From: Pseudomonadota bacterium
GTDB taxonomy: Bacteria; Myxococcota_A; UBA796; SXON01
DNA: 64,000 bases
NCBI GenBank assembly: GCA_005778355.1
Contig: SXON01000017.1
Span: forward strand, 36,511 to 100,510
Direction: 5' to 3'
Notes under the pieces: generated by a model
The model's input: the letters and a program-made list of their open reading frames with translations, nothing else
Database searches by the model: none
Told to the model about the DNA's origin: nothing
Program-made: the position numbers and the translations under genes
Shown here: positions 38,287 to 47,794 of the stretch, one piece after another
Layout of the letters: each line of letters opens with the position of its first letter
Position numbering within the stretch: the stretch's first letter is position 1

Positions 38287-38387
38287 CAGGCCACTCCGCG
38301 GGCAGTAGATGAGAGGGCCGCGATGTAACCGTCCCGGCGCGACGGGGGCATGTGCGCGCGTTGGCCTTTGCTAGGGCTTGGCCTTTG

Positions 38388-39830
38388 CTACGGTTTGATG
38401 GGTACCGCGGCGAGGATGAACTTGATGTCGCGATCATCGAAGTAGAAGCCGCCGCCGCCGTAGGCGGTCACGTAGCCGTACTTGGCGCCCATCAGGACGC
38501 TGTCGAGACCCGCCTCGAAGTACAGGTGGCGCCAGGGCAGGAATCGCATGTTGACCTGCAAGTTCGGCGTGCCGTCGAGCACTGGGTAACTACCATAGGC
38601 GAAGTCGAAAATGTCTGCTCCAACCATGAGCTTGTCGCGAAACAGGTAGTAGTCGAGGCCGAGCCCGCCTGCGTTGTCCTTCACCCCGAAGCGCAGCACC
38701 GCGTCGTTCCACCGCCGCGCGAACTGGAAACTGAAGCGGTAGCCCGGCTTGACGACCAGCTCTTCGTAGCTTGTGCCAAAGTCAGGGAACACGTGCTCTT
38801 CGCTCGAGATGCTGCCCTGCGGGTGTCCGGCCAGCTCGAACACGTACCAGTGATCCTCGGCCGGCATGAAACGTACACCCATGCCTTGTCGCGACCCTCC
38901 CGCGACGGGGTTCTCAGCGAGCAGAGGATCGCTGGGATCCGTTCCAAAGTAGAAGTCGCCGCGGTAGTACACTTCTGTCTTGATGCGCGACACGTCGCCT
39001 ACGAGGTCGTTGACCTGCCCGAGGGTGTCGTTCACGGCCACGATGGTGGAGTCGTCCTTGAGCAGCTTGCCGACCGTCCCCTCCCCGGCCTGGATGCCGG
39101 CCGTGATCTTCTCCACGTTCGCCAGCGTCGCGTCGAGCTTCTCGGTGGCGGCGCGAATCTGGGCCATCTCGGCATCGACGTCGCCGCCGGTCTTGTCCAC
39201 CACCTGCTTGAGCGCCTCGCTCACGTCCTTGAGGTTCTGCGCGATGATGGCGATGTCGTCGGAGTTGGTGGCCGCGATGGTGCGGAGTTGCTCCGAGAGG
39301 ACGCGGATGTTCTCGATGGTGAGCCGCAGGTCTTCCCGGGTGGCCTCGTCGCCGGTGATGTCGCGCACGTCGCCGGTGATGGCCTTCACGTCGCCCGAGA
39401 TCGCGTCGACCTGGCGGAGGACTTTCTCCATGTCGGGAGGCATGTCGGCCGTCTTGAGCATGTCGCCCGGTTGCATCATCTGGGTGGACGTGCCCAGGAC
39501 GAGGCGCACGGACTTGTCGCCCAGCATGCCCTCGGATTTCAGGGCCACGTAGCTGTCGACCGGCACCTCCACGCTGTCGAGCACGGCGAGCGTGAGCCGC
39601 GCGCTATTGCCCACGAGCTCGAGGTGATCGACGTGCCCGACGATGACGCCCGCCACGCGGATGGGGGTGGTGGCGAAGACGCCCTCGGCCGTGGGGAACT
39701 CGGCATACAAGGTGTAGGGGTCGCCCGACTCGCCCGGCTTGTCGTCGGTGCGGATGATGCCCCAGCCCACCGCGGTGAGGACGAAAAGGGTGAGGAGGCC
39801 GACGCGCAGCTCGGTGCTGAAGCGGAACAT
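38388..39830 (-). CDS. MCE/MlaD family protein with C-terminal beta-rich (barrel-like) domain
   Basis: MFRFSTELRVGLLTLFVLTAVGWGII..YTLYAEFPTAEGVFATTPIRVAGVIVGHVDHLEL; long helical region; beta-strand-rich C-term. Confidence 0.88.
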   Translation of the reverse strand: MFRFSTELRVGLLTLFVLTAVGWGIIRTDDKPGESGDPYTLYAEFPTAEGVFATTPIRVAGVIVGHVDHLELVGNSARLTLAVLDSVEVPVDSYVALKSEGMLGDKSVRLVLGTSTQMMQPGDMLKTADMPPDMEKVLRQVDAISGDVKAITGDVRDITGDEATREDLRLTIENIRVLSEQLRTIAATNSDDIAIIAQNLKDVSEALKQVVDKTGGDVDAEMAQIRAATEKLDATLANVEKITAGIQAGEGTVGKLLKDDSTIVAVNDTLGQVNDLVGDVSRIKTEVYYRGDFYFGTDPSDPLLAENPVAGGSRQGMGVRFMPAEDHWYVFELAGHPQGSISSEEHVFPDFGTSYEELVVKPGYRFSFQFARRWNDAVLRFGVKDNAGGLGLDYYLFRDKLMVGADIFDFAYGSYPVLDGTPNLQVNMRFLPWRHLYFEAGLDSVLMGAKYGYVTAYGGGGFYFDDRDIKFILAAVPIKP

Positions 39831-39862
39831 GGACGGCGCGGAGCATAGCGCGGCGCGATACC

Positions 39863-42800
39863 GTGGGCGCCGTGCTGGGCCTGCTCGTCGCCGCCGTGTG
39901 TTCCTCCGTGGCGATGGCCGCCTCCTGGGATCCCGACCTTCGCTGGCAAACGCTCACCACCGAGCACTTTCGCATCACGTTTCACGGGGGCGAGGAGCGA
40001 ATCGCGGTGGAGATGGCGGCCGCGGCGGAGGAGGCCTGGGCGGTCCTGGTGCCGGAGATTGGCAACGAGCCGCGTACACCCATCGACATCGTGCTGGTGG
40101 ACTGGACCGACAGCGCCAACGGCATGGCGCAGATCCTCCCCAAGAACATCATCACCATCTACGTGACCCAGCCCACCGGCGAGAGCACCCTCGGGCTCTA
40201 CGAGAACTGGAACGAGGCGATCGTCACTCACGAGCTGGCGCACGTGGTGCACATCGATACCGTCGAGGGCCTGCCTCGGGTGGCCCGGTGGCTCTTCGGC
40301 TCGCTCATCAGCACCCACCAGGTGGCGCCGCTCTGGACCGTGGAGGGTTTTGCGACCTTCGAGGAAACACGACACACGGTCGGCGGCCGCGGGCGCACGC
40401 CGGGCGTGGACATGATCAAGCGGGCCTCGGTGCTGGAAGATCGGTTCCCGCCGCTCGGCAACATGGACGGTTTCGTGGCTCTGCCGCCCGGGGGCAACCT
40501 CCGCTACCTCTTCGGCCAGGACTTCATGCAGTACGTGGCCGAGAGCCGTGGCATGGACAAGTGGTCGGAGTGGATTCACCGCTACGGCGCCTCCGTGCCC
40601 TTCTTCCTTCCGGCGAAGCGCACGTTCGGCGATAACTTCGTGAAGTTGTACCGCGAGTGGAAGGCGCACCTCACCGAGCGCTACGAGCTGCAGGCCGCCG
40701 CCGTCCGCGCCGAGGGCGAGACCCCCATCGAGTGGCTCTCCAACGAGGGGATCTCCTGCGGCGCGCCGGCCTGGGCACCCACGGGCGAGCGGCTCATTTT
40801 CAGTTGCAGCGACCCGCGACGCGGAAGCGCCATCTGGACCAGCGACGGCAAGACCGCGAAGATCCTGTCGAAAGGTAAGTACGCCGACGACATTAGCTGG
40901 CGCGACGACGGCAAGGCTTTCGTGTATGCGTCGATGCACGTCGACGAGTTGTACACGGTGGTCGACGACGTCTTCATGTACGACGTCGACAAGAAATCGT
41001 CGCGACAGCTGACCGATGGCAAGCGGGCCCGCGATCCAGCGCTCTCGCCGGATGGCACGCGCATCATCGCGGTGACCAACGAGCTGCAGGACAACCAGCT
41101 GGCCGAGCTCACCATCGACCAGCGGCTCTTGCCGATGACGACGGTCGCCGACGGCACGCAGTTCAGCACGCCGCGCTTCTCCCCTGACGGCAAGACCCTC
41201 GCGGTGAGCGTGCACACGGGCGGCAAGCGCGATCTCTGGCTCTACGGGACCGACGGCACCCCGATTCGCCCGCTGACGAACGACATGGCCCTCGACGTGC
41301 AGCCCGCGTGGAGCACCGACGGCCGCTGGCTCTACTTCGCCTCCGACCGGTCCGGGATCCTCAACGTCTACGCGGCCGATCTCGCCGAGGAACGCCTCTA
41401 TCGGGTGACCAACGCGGTCATCGGCGCCTACGCCCCCTCCCCTCACCCCTCGGGACAGTCGCTCGCCTTCCTCAGCTACACCTCGATGGGCGCGCGCGTG
41501 GCCACGATGGCGCTGGATCCCGCTAAATTCAAGGATCTGGGCGCGCTTCCCTGGGCGGCTCGCGGCGTGCCAGGCGAGTTCGAACGGGATGGCGAGGAGC
41601 CTGAGCCTCGCGCGCTGGCGGAGGCCCGCGCGGAGCGTGCCGCGAAGAAGGCGAAGAAGGAAGGCGATTCTGCCCCCGAGAGCGCGGCGGTCGAGCCGGT
41701 ACCGGGCGCACAGCCCTACAACCCGCTCCCGACGCTCTTCCCGCCTCGTTTCTGGGTGCCCGGCGCGCTTTTGACCACCACGGGCGACGACTGGGGCTTC
41801 TACCTCGCCGCTTACACAGGCGGCGTGGATGTGTTGCGCCAGTATGGCTACTCCGCCTACGCCACCTACCGCACCGACGCCGATTTCCTCGGGGGCGGCG
41901 CTTCCTTCACCGTCAACAAGTGGCGCACGGTGCTCGCGGCTTCGGGCGGCACCTACGTGACGCCATATGGCACGATGTACGCCTATAGCTCACCCCCGGC
42001 CGACGGCGGCGCGTGGATCCCGAGCATCGAACAGACGAGCATCCGCTACTGGGACCACCGCACCCGTGGCGGGATGTCCGGCTACTACCCGCTCGACGAT
42101 AAATCGGGTTTCAGCTTCTCCTATCGCGGCGAGCTGCGAGAGCCGAAGGACGAACTCCCAGGCGACGTGTACTATGGCGCGCTGCCCACGCGAGGCTTCT
42201 TCTCCACGCTCACGGCGGGCTGGTCGCGCGGCTCGGGTGAGAGCTACGCGCTCTCCATCTCGCCCGAGAAAGCACGCGTTCTCGGCGCCGGCATCGAGTA
42301 CACACCCTGGTGGCTCGGCAGCTGGAACTACGACGAGGAGAACGCCCCGCAGGCCTTCGACCAGTTCCAACTCACCGGCGAGTGGCGCGAGTACAGGCCT
42401 GCGCCGTGGTTGCCCAACCACGTGTTCGCGCTCAAGGCGAGCGGCGGCCTCTCCGTCGGCAGCAAGTTCCGCTACGGCAGCTTCCGGCTCGGTGGTTCTT
42501 TCTCGGAGAACGGCATCACGGTGATCCCGCAGGAGTGGCGTTCTCTCCGTGGGTTCTACACGGGTACCCGCAACGGGGAGACCTACTGGCTGGCCAGCGG
42601 GGAGTACCGCTTCCCGGTGCTCTACGTGGAGCGCGGCGTGGGCACCATCCCCTTCTTCATGCGCAACGTGTCGGGTGCGCTCGTGGTCGACGCGGGCAAC
42701 GCCTGGGACGACGCGGACGAGGCGGGGATCGAGAACTCTCTCGTGGGTGTGGGCGCCGAACTACGCGCCTCGGCCATCGCTTTCTACGGAGTTCCCCTGT

Positions 42801-42895
42801 ACGGGCGGATGGGCTACGCCTTCTCGGTGCTTGGCGACGGCATCCCGATTGGTTCGCTCGACGGGCTCTACTTCGAGGCGGGGACCTCCTTCTGA
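39863..42895 (+). CDS. Peptidase-MA-like metallopeptidase + TolB-type propeller + C-terminal beta-barrel
   Basis: AIVTHELAHVVHID (HExxH); RDPALSPDGTRIIAVTNE, FSTPRFSPDGKTLAVSVHTGGKRDLWLY; C-terminal barrel strands ending YFEAGTSF; GTG start. Confidence 0.85.
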   Translation: MGAVLGLLVAAVCSSVAMAASWDPDLRWQTLTTEHFRITFHGGEERIAVEMAAAAEEAWAVLVPEIGNEPRTPIDIVLVDWTDSANGMAQILPKNIITIYVTQPTGESTLGLYENWNEAIVTHELAHVVHIDTVEGLPRVARWLFGSLISTHQVAPLWTVEGFATFEETRHTVGGRGRTPGVDMIKRASVLEDRFPPLGNMDGFVALPPGGNLRYLFGQDFMQYVAESRGMDKWSEWIHRYGASVPFFLPAKRTFGDNFVKLYREWKAHLTERYELQAAAVRAEGETPIEWLSNEGISCGAPAWAPTGERLIFSCSDPRRGSAIWTSDGKTAKILSKGKYADDISWRDDGKAFVYASMHVDELYTVVDDVFMYDVDKKSSRQLTDGKRARDPALSPDGTRIIAVTNELQDNQLAELTIDQRLLPMTTVADGTQFSTPRFSPDGKTLAVSVHTGGKRDLWLYGTDGTPIRPLTNDMALDVQPAWSTDGRWLYFASDRSGILNVYAADLAEERLYRVTNAVIGAYAPSPHPSGQSLAFLSYTSMGARVATMALDPAKFKDLGALPWAARGVPGEFERDGEEPEPRALAEARAERAAKKAKKEGDSAPESAAVEPVPGAQPYNPLPTLFPPRFWVPGALLTTTGDDWGFYLAAYTGGVDVLRQYGYSAYATYRTDADFLGGGASFTVNKWRTVLAASGGTYVTPYGTMYAYSSPPADGGAWIPSIEQTSIRYWDHRTRGGMSGYYPLDDKSGFSFSYRGELREPKDELPGDVYYGALPTRGFFSTLTAGWSRGSGESYALSISPEKARVLGAGIEYTPWWLGSWNYDEENAPQAFDQFQLTGEWREYRPAPWLPNHVFALKASGGLSVGSKFRYGSFRLGGSFSENGITVIPQEWRSLRGFYTGTRNGETYWLASGEYRFPVLYVERGVGTIPFFMRNVSGALVVDAGNAWDDADEAGIENSLVGVGAELRASAIAFYGVPLYGRMGYAFSVLGDGIPIGSLDGLYFEAGTSF

Positions 42896-42904
42896 CTTTG
42901 GGGC

Positions 42905-43140
42905 GGCCCCGCCCGGCCCTGTGTCGCGACACGGGGACCCCCGACCGCCAGGTGATCCCGGTGCCCGGGGGCTCTCACTCGGCCTTCGGCCGGGGGATCC
43001 TGTCACCCCTGGCGTCCCCATCGGCTTCGCTGCGCTCCGCGATGGGGCGCGCCAGGGGTGCCACCCCCAGACCATGACTAGGGCCCCGGGCACCTCGATC
43101 ACCTCGGCTCGACCCCGCTGCTCTCGGGCCGGACGGGGCC
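42905..43140. repeat. Nested imperfect palindrome (three pairs of arms)
   Basis: 42905-42919/43126-43140 (14/15), 42951-42970/43084-43103 (18/20), 43004-43023/43040-43060 (20-21 bp, one bulge). Confidence 0.8.
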
Positions 43141-43192
43141 TCGATCAGGTCGCGCGGGACAGCCGGGTGACGGCGGATTCCCTGCCCTACGA

Positions 43193-43996
43193 CTACAGGT
43201 CCATCTCGAAGCTGCCCTCGCTGCGGCAACCGTACTCCACGATCTCCAGGGCGAAGTCGCCACTGGCGTAGTTGCCGCTCGTGTTGGCTTCGCCCGACAG
43301 GCCGAGGATCAAGGAGATGCCGAACTCGCTCATGTTGCCCGAGCAGGTGAAGTCGCGACCGGAGGAGCTGCACTCCAGCGTGAGCGGGATGCTGCCGGCG
43401 ATCGTGGTCGCGATCTCGAACTCGCCGCGGCTGTCGTTAGTGCAGGTGACCGTGCCGGGGAGGTCGCTCACCATCCCCTCGGCGCCACAATCGTCCAGGC
43501 TGAAATCGAGGGAGATGCCCCAGTCACCCTCGTCGAGCGGGCAGCCGGTCGACCCGCTGCCGGTGTCCGTGTCGGTGTCGCCGCCGGTGTCGGTGTCGGT
43601 GTCGCCGGTGTCCTTGCCGGTGTCGTCGGGATTCCCGGTGTCGTCTGGCCGGCCGCCGCAGGCCTCCTCGTCGGGGTAATCGTCGCCGAGGGCGTTGAGC
43701 AGGTCGTCGCAGGCCTCGTCGCAGGCCTCGGCCTCGTCGGCATCGTCGTCCCAGCAGGAGCCGTCGGCACCGTAGCGGTCGGCCGCGTCGTCGTACTCGT
43801 CGGGCGACACCGCCGCCACGCAGTCCAAGTAGTCCTCGCAGTTGTCGGTCTGCTCGAAGGACTCGCCCTCGGTGTCGTGGGTGTCGTTGGTGTCGCCGTC
43901 GTTTTCGAAGGGATCCTTCTCCTCGTCGGCGGTGTCTTCGGTGGCGCCGGTACAAGCGAGGATCGAGAGACCAAGCACAGTAAGGACACGACGCAT
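43193..43996 (-). CDS. Acidic lipoprotein with DTGDTDTDTG linker
   Basis: MRRVLTVLGLSILACTGATEDT lipobox; GKDTGDTDTDTGGDTDTDTGSGSTG; start refined. Confidence 0.78.
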   Translation of the reverse strand: MRRVLTVLGLSILACTGATEDTADEEKDPFENDGDTNDTHDTEGESFEQTDNCEDYLDCVAAVSPDEYDDAADRYGADGSCWDDDADEAEACDEACDDLLNALGDDYPDEEACGGRPDDTGNPDDTGKDTGDTDTDTGGDTDTDTGSGSTGCPLDEGDWGISLDFSLDDCGAEGMVSDLPGTVTCTNDSRGEFEIATTIAGSIPLTLECSSSGRDFTCSGNMSEFGISLILGLSGEANTSGNYASGDFALEIVEYGCRSEGSFEMDL

Positions 43997-44089
43997 GGGC
44001 GCTCCGGGCAGCGCAGTATGCCCTCTGCGCGGGCGCTTGTCAGCCAGGGCGGTGTCTGAAGGATACGTTGACCCGTCAAGAGGTGACCC

Positions 44090-46069
44090 GTGTTGCTCGC
44101 CCTCTCCCTCGCTGTCGCCGCCGACTGGCGGGACGCCATGGCTACCGGCGACTGCAACACGGTGATCGCCAGCTTGACCGCACCAGAAGCGCCGGTGGAG
44201 TCTCTCGCGCTCGCCCGCTGTCTCGACGAGCGGGGTGACGACGGCCGCGCCATCGAGGTGGCCAGCGGTATCAGCGACAAGTCCCTGCTTCCCTACGCGA
44301 AGTTCGTGCGCGCGCGAGCCCTCCTGGACCGGGAGCGCGCCGACGAGGCGGTGACCACCCTCGACGGCGTGGCCCTGCCGGGCTCTGAGGACGAGCTGCT
44401 TCGCGGGCGGGCGCTGGTGCTCGCGGGCCGCTCCCTCGAAGCCCGGGACGGCCTCCGGGCCCTCCTCGAGGTGCAATCAGTAGCCCCGGAAGCTCGTTTC
44501 TGGCTGGCCGCAGGTGCCGACGACCGCGGCGAGAAAGACGCGGCGCTGGCCGCCTACCGCGCCGCCTGGACCAAGCACCCGATGTCGCCCTGGGCCGATC
44601 GTGCCGCCACGCAACTGGCGAAACTGGGATCCCCCGTCCCCGACTACGGCACGGTCGATGGGCGCGCGCTCGCCCTCGAACGCGCCAAGGCGCTCATCGC
44701 GCAAAAACAGGCTCCAGAGGCCATCCCCCTGCTTGATGGCATCGCCGCGAAGGACCCCTTCGACACCGAGGACGAGCGCGTTTTCCTCGCCGACGCGTTC
44801 TTCGACGGCAAGGCCTACGCGCGCTCGCGCGACCTCTACGCGGCCTTACCTTCCACCCGCAGCTCCCCGCGGCACTACTTCCAGTATGCGCTCGCGACGG
44901 CACGCGCCGGGGACTACGACGCTGCCGAGAAGCTCTACGAGGGGCTGGTCGCGGCTCACCCCTCGTCCACCCAGGCCGACGAGGCCAGCTTCAAGCCCGG
45001 CTACATGAAACACGACGCCGGGGAGCTGCAGGGCGCCATCGACGGCTTTCGCGCCTACTTGTCGAAGTATCCAAGCGGCAAGTTTGCCGGCGATGCGCGC
45101 TGGTTCATGGCCTGGGACCTCCACCGCCTCGGCAAAGAAGTCGAAGCCATCAACGAGATGGAGAAGCTCACCGGCGCCTACCCTCAGGTCGATATCGCCG
45201 TGGCCGCCCGGTACTGGCGGGCCCGACTCAAGGGCGACCGGGCCGGTCTCGAGCAGGTGGTGACCCTCTACCCGGAGACCGGCTACGCCTGGTTCGCGGC
45301 CCAGAGGCTAGGCAAGACCTACCCAAAGGTCGACATCGGCGAGACCCCTCGCCTCGCCCCCTCCTGGGTGGCGTCGCGAGCGGGCCTCTCGACGGCGATC
45401 GCGCTGGTCGACGCCGGCATGGCCGACTGGGGACGGCCCCTGCTCGCCACCCACAAGGAAGCCGCCGCTGCCAACGTCGCCACGGCGGTCCCCTTCGCGG
45501 CCCTGCTCGTGCGCGCCGAGGACTACGCGGGCGCCAAGGCGCTCGCCTGTCCCCACAAGGGCAGCCCCGGCGCGATGGTAGGTTGCCTCCCGCGGCCCCA
45601 CGTCGGCACCGTCGACCAGATCGCGCGGCAGCACGGCCTGGAGCCGCTCTTGCCCTATGCCATCATGAACGCCGAGAGCGGCCTCGATCCGCGCGTCACC
45701 TCGCCGGCGGGGGCGATGGGGCTCATGCAGCTCATGCCGCGCCTCGCCGAAGACCTCGCGCGCGACCAGATCCCGGGCTTCTATCCAGAGCAGTTGTACC
45801 GCGCCGGCGTCAACGCGCGACTCGGGACGACCGAGCTCTCGCTCTTGCACTCGTCCTTCTCCCGGGCGGCTGTGCAGCCCTCGCTGCCCCTGGTGATCGC
45901 GGGGTACAACGGGGGCAAGGCGGCGGTCGAGCGCTGGCTCGGCACCTACACGACACCGCCCGAGGCCGACGAGTTCGCCGAGAACATCAGCTTCACGGAG
46001 ACTCGTCGCTACGTGCGCCGGGTCCTCGGCTACCTGCAACAATATCGCCGGGCCTACGGGGATTCCTGA
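44090..46069 (+). CDS. Soluble lytic transglycosylase (Slt70-like), TPR N-terminus
   Basis: LEPLLPYAIMNAESGLDPRVTSPAGAMGLMQLMPRLAEDLAR; VIAGYNGGKAAVERWL. Confidence 0.92.
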   Translation: MLLALSLAVAADWRDAMATGDCNTVIASLTAPEAPVESLALARCLDERGDDGRAIEVASGISDKSLLPYAKFVRARALLDRERADEAVTTLDGVALPGSEDELLRGRALVLAGRSLEARDGLRALLEVQSVAPEARFWLAAGADDRGEKDAALAAYRAAWTKHPMSPWADRAATQLAKLGSPVPDYGTVDGRALALERAKALIAQKQAPEAIPLLDGIAAKDPFDTEDERVFLADAFFDGKAYARSRDLYAALPSTRSSPRHYFQYALATARAGDYDAAEKLYEGLVAAHPSSTQADEASFKPGYMKHDAGELQGAIDGFRAYLSKYPSGKFAGDARWFMAWDLHRLGKEVEAINEMEKLTGAYPQVDIAVAARYWRARLKGDRAGLEQVVTLYPETGYAWFAAQRLGKTYPKVDIGETPRLAPSWVASRAGLSTAIALVDAGMADWGRPLLATHKEAAAANVATAVPFAALLVRAEDYAGAKALACPHKGSPGAMVGCLPRPHVGTVDQIARQHGLEPLLPYAIMNAESGLDPRVTSPAGAMGLMQLMPRLAEDLARDQIPGFYPEQLYRAGVNARLGTTELSLLHSSFSRAAVQPSLPLVIAGYNGGKAAVERWLGTYTTPPEADEFAENISFTETRRYVRRVLGYLQQYRRAYGDS

Positions 46070-46081
46070 TACGGGCGGCCC

Positions 46082-47263
46082 ATGGCCATCCGCATCCTCC
46101 TCGGCCTCGTGGCCGGCGCCCTGCTCGGGGCCCTCGTGGCCCCCGAGGCTCCCTGGCTGATCGAGTACTTCGCACGCCCGGCGGGGCAACTTTTCATGCG
46201 GCTCCTGCTGGTCCTGGTCATGCCGCTCGCCGCGGCGGCGCTGGTGCTCGGCGTGGCGGAGCTCAAGCCTGGCTCCATCGGGCCTGTGGCCCGCCGGGCC
46301 TTCGCGCTCACCCTCGGGCTCACCGGGGCGGGCGTCGCCATCGGGCTCTTGCTCGTGACCGTGGTGCACCCCGGTCGGGGCGTAGACCGTGCCGCGCTCC
46401 CCGCGGGCGACGCGGTGGCGCCCATCACCGGCTCCCCGGTCGACACCTTCGTGCAGATGGTGCCCGACAACGTGATCGCCGCTGCCGCCAAGGGTGAGCT
46501 ACTCGGCGTGTTGATCGTCGCCGTGCTCGTGGGCCTCGCGCTGCGGCGCACCGAGAACGCCGAGCCCTTCCGCGCCGTCGTGCAGGGCCTGTTCGATGTG
46601 CTCGTCCAGGGCGTGCAGATGGTCATGTGGTTGGCACCCCTCGGGGTGGCCGGGCTCACCGCCACGATGGTGGCCAAGACTGGCCTCGGTGGGCTCGCCC
46701 CGCTCGCGCGCTTCGTGGGCGTGGTGCTCGGCGCGATCCTGGTCCAGGGGCTCGTGGTGTACCCGCTGGTGCTCAAGCTCCTCGGCAAACGATCGCCCCT
46801 GTCGTTCTACCGCGCCGTGCAACCGGCGCTGGCGATGGCTTTCTCCACGGCGTCGAGCGCGGCTACATTGCCGACGACGCTGCGCGTGGCGGAGACCGAG
46901 CTGCGGCTCCGCCCCGACCTGGCGCGCTTCGTGCTGACGGTCGGCGCCTCCGCCAACCAGAACGGGACGGCACTGTTCGAGGGGGTCGCGGTGCTCTACC
47001 TGGCGCAGCTCTACGGGGTGGACCTCTCCCTCGCCCAGCAAGGATTCGTCGTGCTCGTCGCCGTGGCGGCCGGCGTGGGCACGGCCGGGGTGCCCGGCGC
47101 GTCGATGCCGGTGATCGCGGCCCTGGCCGCCTCGCTCGGGATCCCGCCCGAGAGCGTGGGCGTGCTGGTGGGCATCGATCGCTTCCTCGACATGTGTCGC
47201 ACCACGCTGAACGTGGCGGGCGACCTCGTGATCGCGGCCGCCCTCGACGAACCGGGGCGTTAG
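46082..47263 (+). CDS. Dicarboxylate/amino acid:cation symporter (DAACS family)
   Basis: AFSTASSAATLPTTLRVAE; TVGASANQNGTALFEGVAVLYLAQLYGVDLSLAQ; GVPGASMPVIAALA. Confidence 0.94.
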   Translation: MAIRILLGLVAGALLGALVAPEAPWLIEYFARPAGQLFMRLLLVLVMPLAAAALVLGVAELKPGSIGPVARRAFALTLGLTGAGVAIGLLLVTVVHPGRGVDRAALPAGDAVAPITGSPVDTFVQMVPDNVIAAAAKGELLGVLIVAVLVGLALRRTENAEPFRAVVQGLFDVLVQGVQMVMWLAPLGVAGLTATMVAKTGLGGLAPLARFVGVVLGAILVQGLVVYPLVLKLLGKRSPLSFYRAVQPALAMAFSTASSAATLPTTLRVAETELRLRPDLARFVLTVGASANQNGTALFEGVAVLYLAQLYGVDLSLAQQGFVVLVAVAAGVGTAGVPGASMPVIAALAASLGIPPESVGVLVGIDRFLDMCRTTLNVAGDLVIAAALDEPGR

Positions 47264-47287
47264 ACGGCCGGCGACCCGGAGTCCCGC

Positions 47288-47794
47288 ATGCTCGAGCTGA
47301 ACATCAACGGTGCGATCCACAAGGTCGAGGTCGACCCGAACACCCCCCTCTTGTGGGTGCTGCGCGACACGCTCGGCCTCAAAGGCACGCGCTACGGCTG
47401 TGCCATGGGCCTCTGCGGCGCCTGCACCGTGCATTACGACGGGATGGCCGTGCGGTCCTGCGTGCTGCCGGTGGCGGCCTGCGCCGGGGTCAAGATCGTC
47501 ACCATCGAGCACCTCGATCACCCCGTCCAGGACGCGTGGATCGAGCACCAGGTGCCGCAGTGTGGCTACTGCCAGTCGGGCCAGATCATGGCCGCGGCGG
47601 CGATGCTGAACCAGAACCCGCGCCCGAGCGACGCCGACATCGACGCCAGCATGACCAACCTCTGCCGCTGCGCCACGTACCACCGCATTCGCAAGGCGAT
47701 TCACGCCTGCGCCGGCAACATGGCCGTCCCCGAGCCGGCGGTCGAGGTTGCGATCGACCCGCCCGCCGCGACGCCGGGCGGAGGTGCGCAATGA
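47288..47794 (+). CDS. (2Fe-2S)-binding oxidoreductase subunit (isoquinoline 1-oxidoreductase alpha-like)
   Basis: [81 protein letters not shown]. Confidence 0.94.
   Translation: MLELNINGAIHKVEVDPNTPLLWVLRDTLGLKGTRYGCAMGLCGACTVHYDGMAVRSCVLPVAACAGVKIVTIEHLDHPVQDAWIEHQVPQCGYCQSGQIMAAAAMLNQNPRPSDADIDASMTNLCRCATYHRIRKAIHACAGNMAVPEPAVEVAIDPPAATPGGGAQ

Noticed and set aside
33031-38328. Plus-strand ORFs of 534, 779, 537, 332 and 318 aa inside the TPR gene
   Set aside because: Antisense to a continuous 1852-aa TPR ORF with consistent repeat structure; translations are Arg/Gly/Leu-rich low complexity.
39539-41446. 635-aa antisense ORF
   Set aside because: Opposite MCE and metallopeptidase genes whose motifs are unambiguous.
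46627-47790. N-terminal extension of the molybdopterin oxidoreductase ORF
   Set aside because: Arg/Gly-rich out-of-frame readthrough of the symporter and 2Fe-2S genes; the real start at 47791 has a Tat signal and ATGA coupling.
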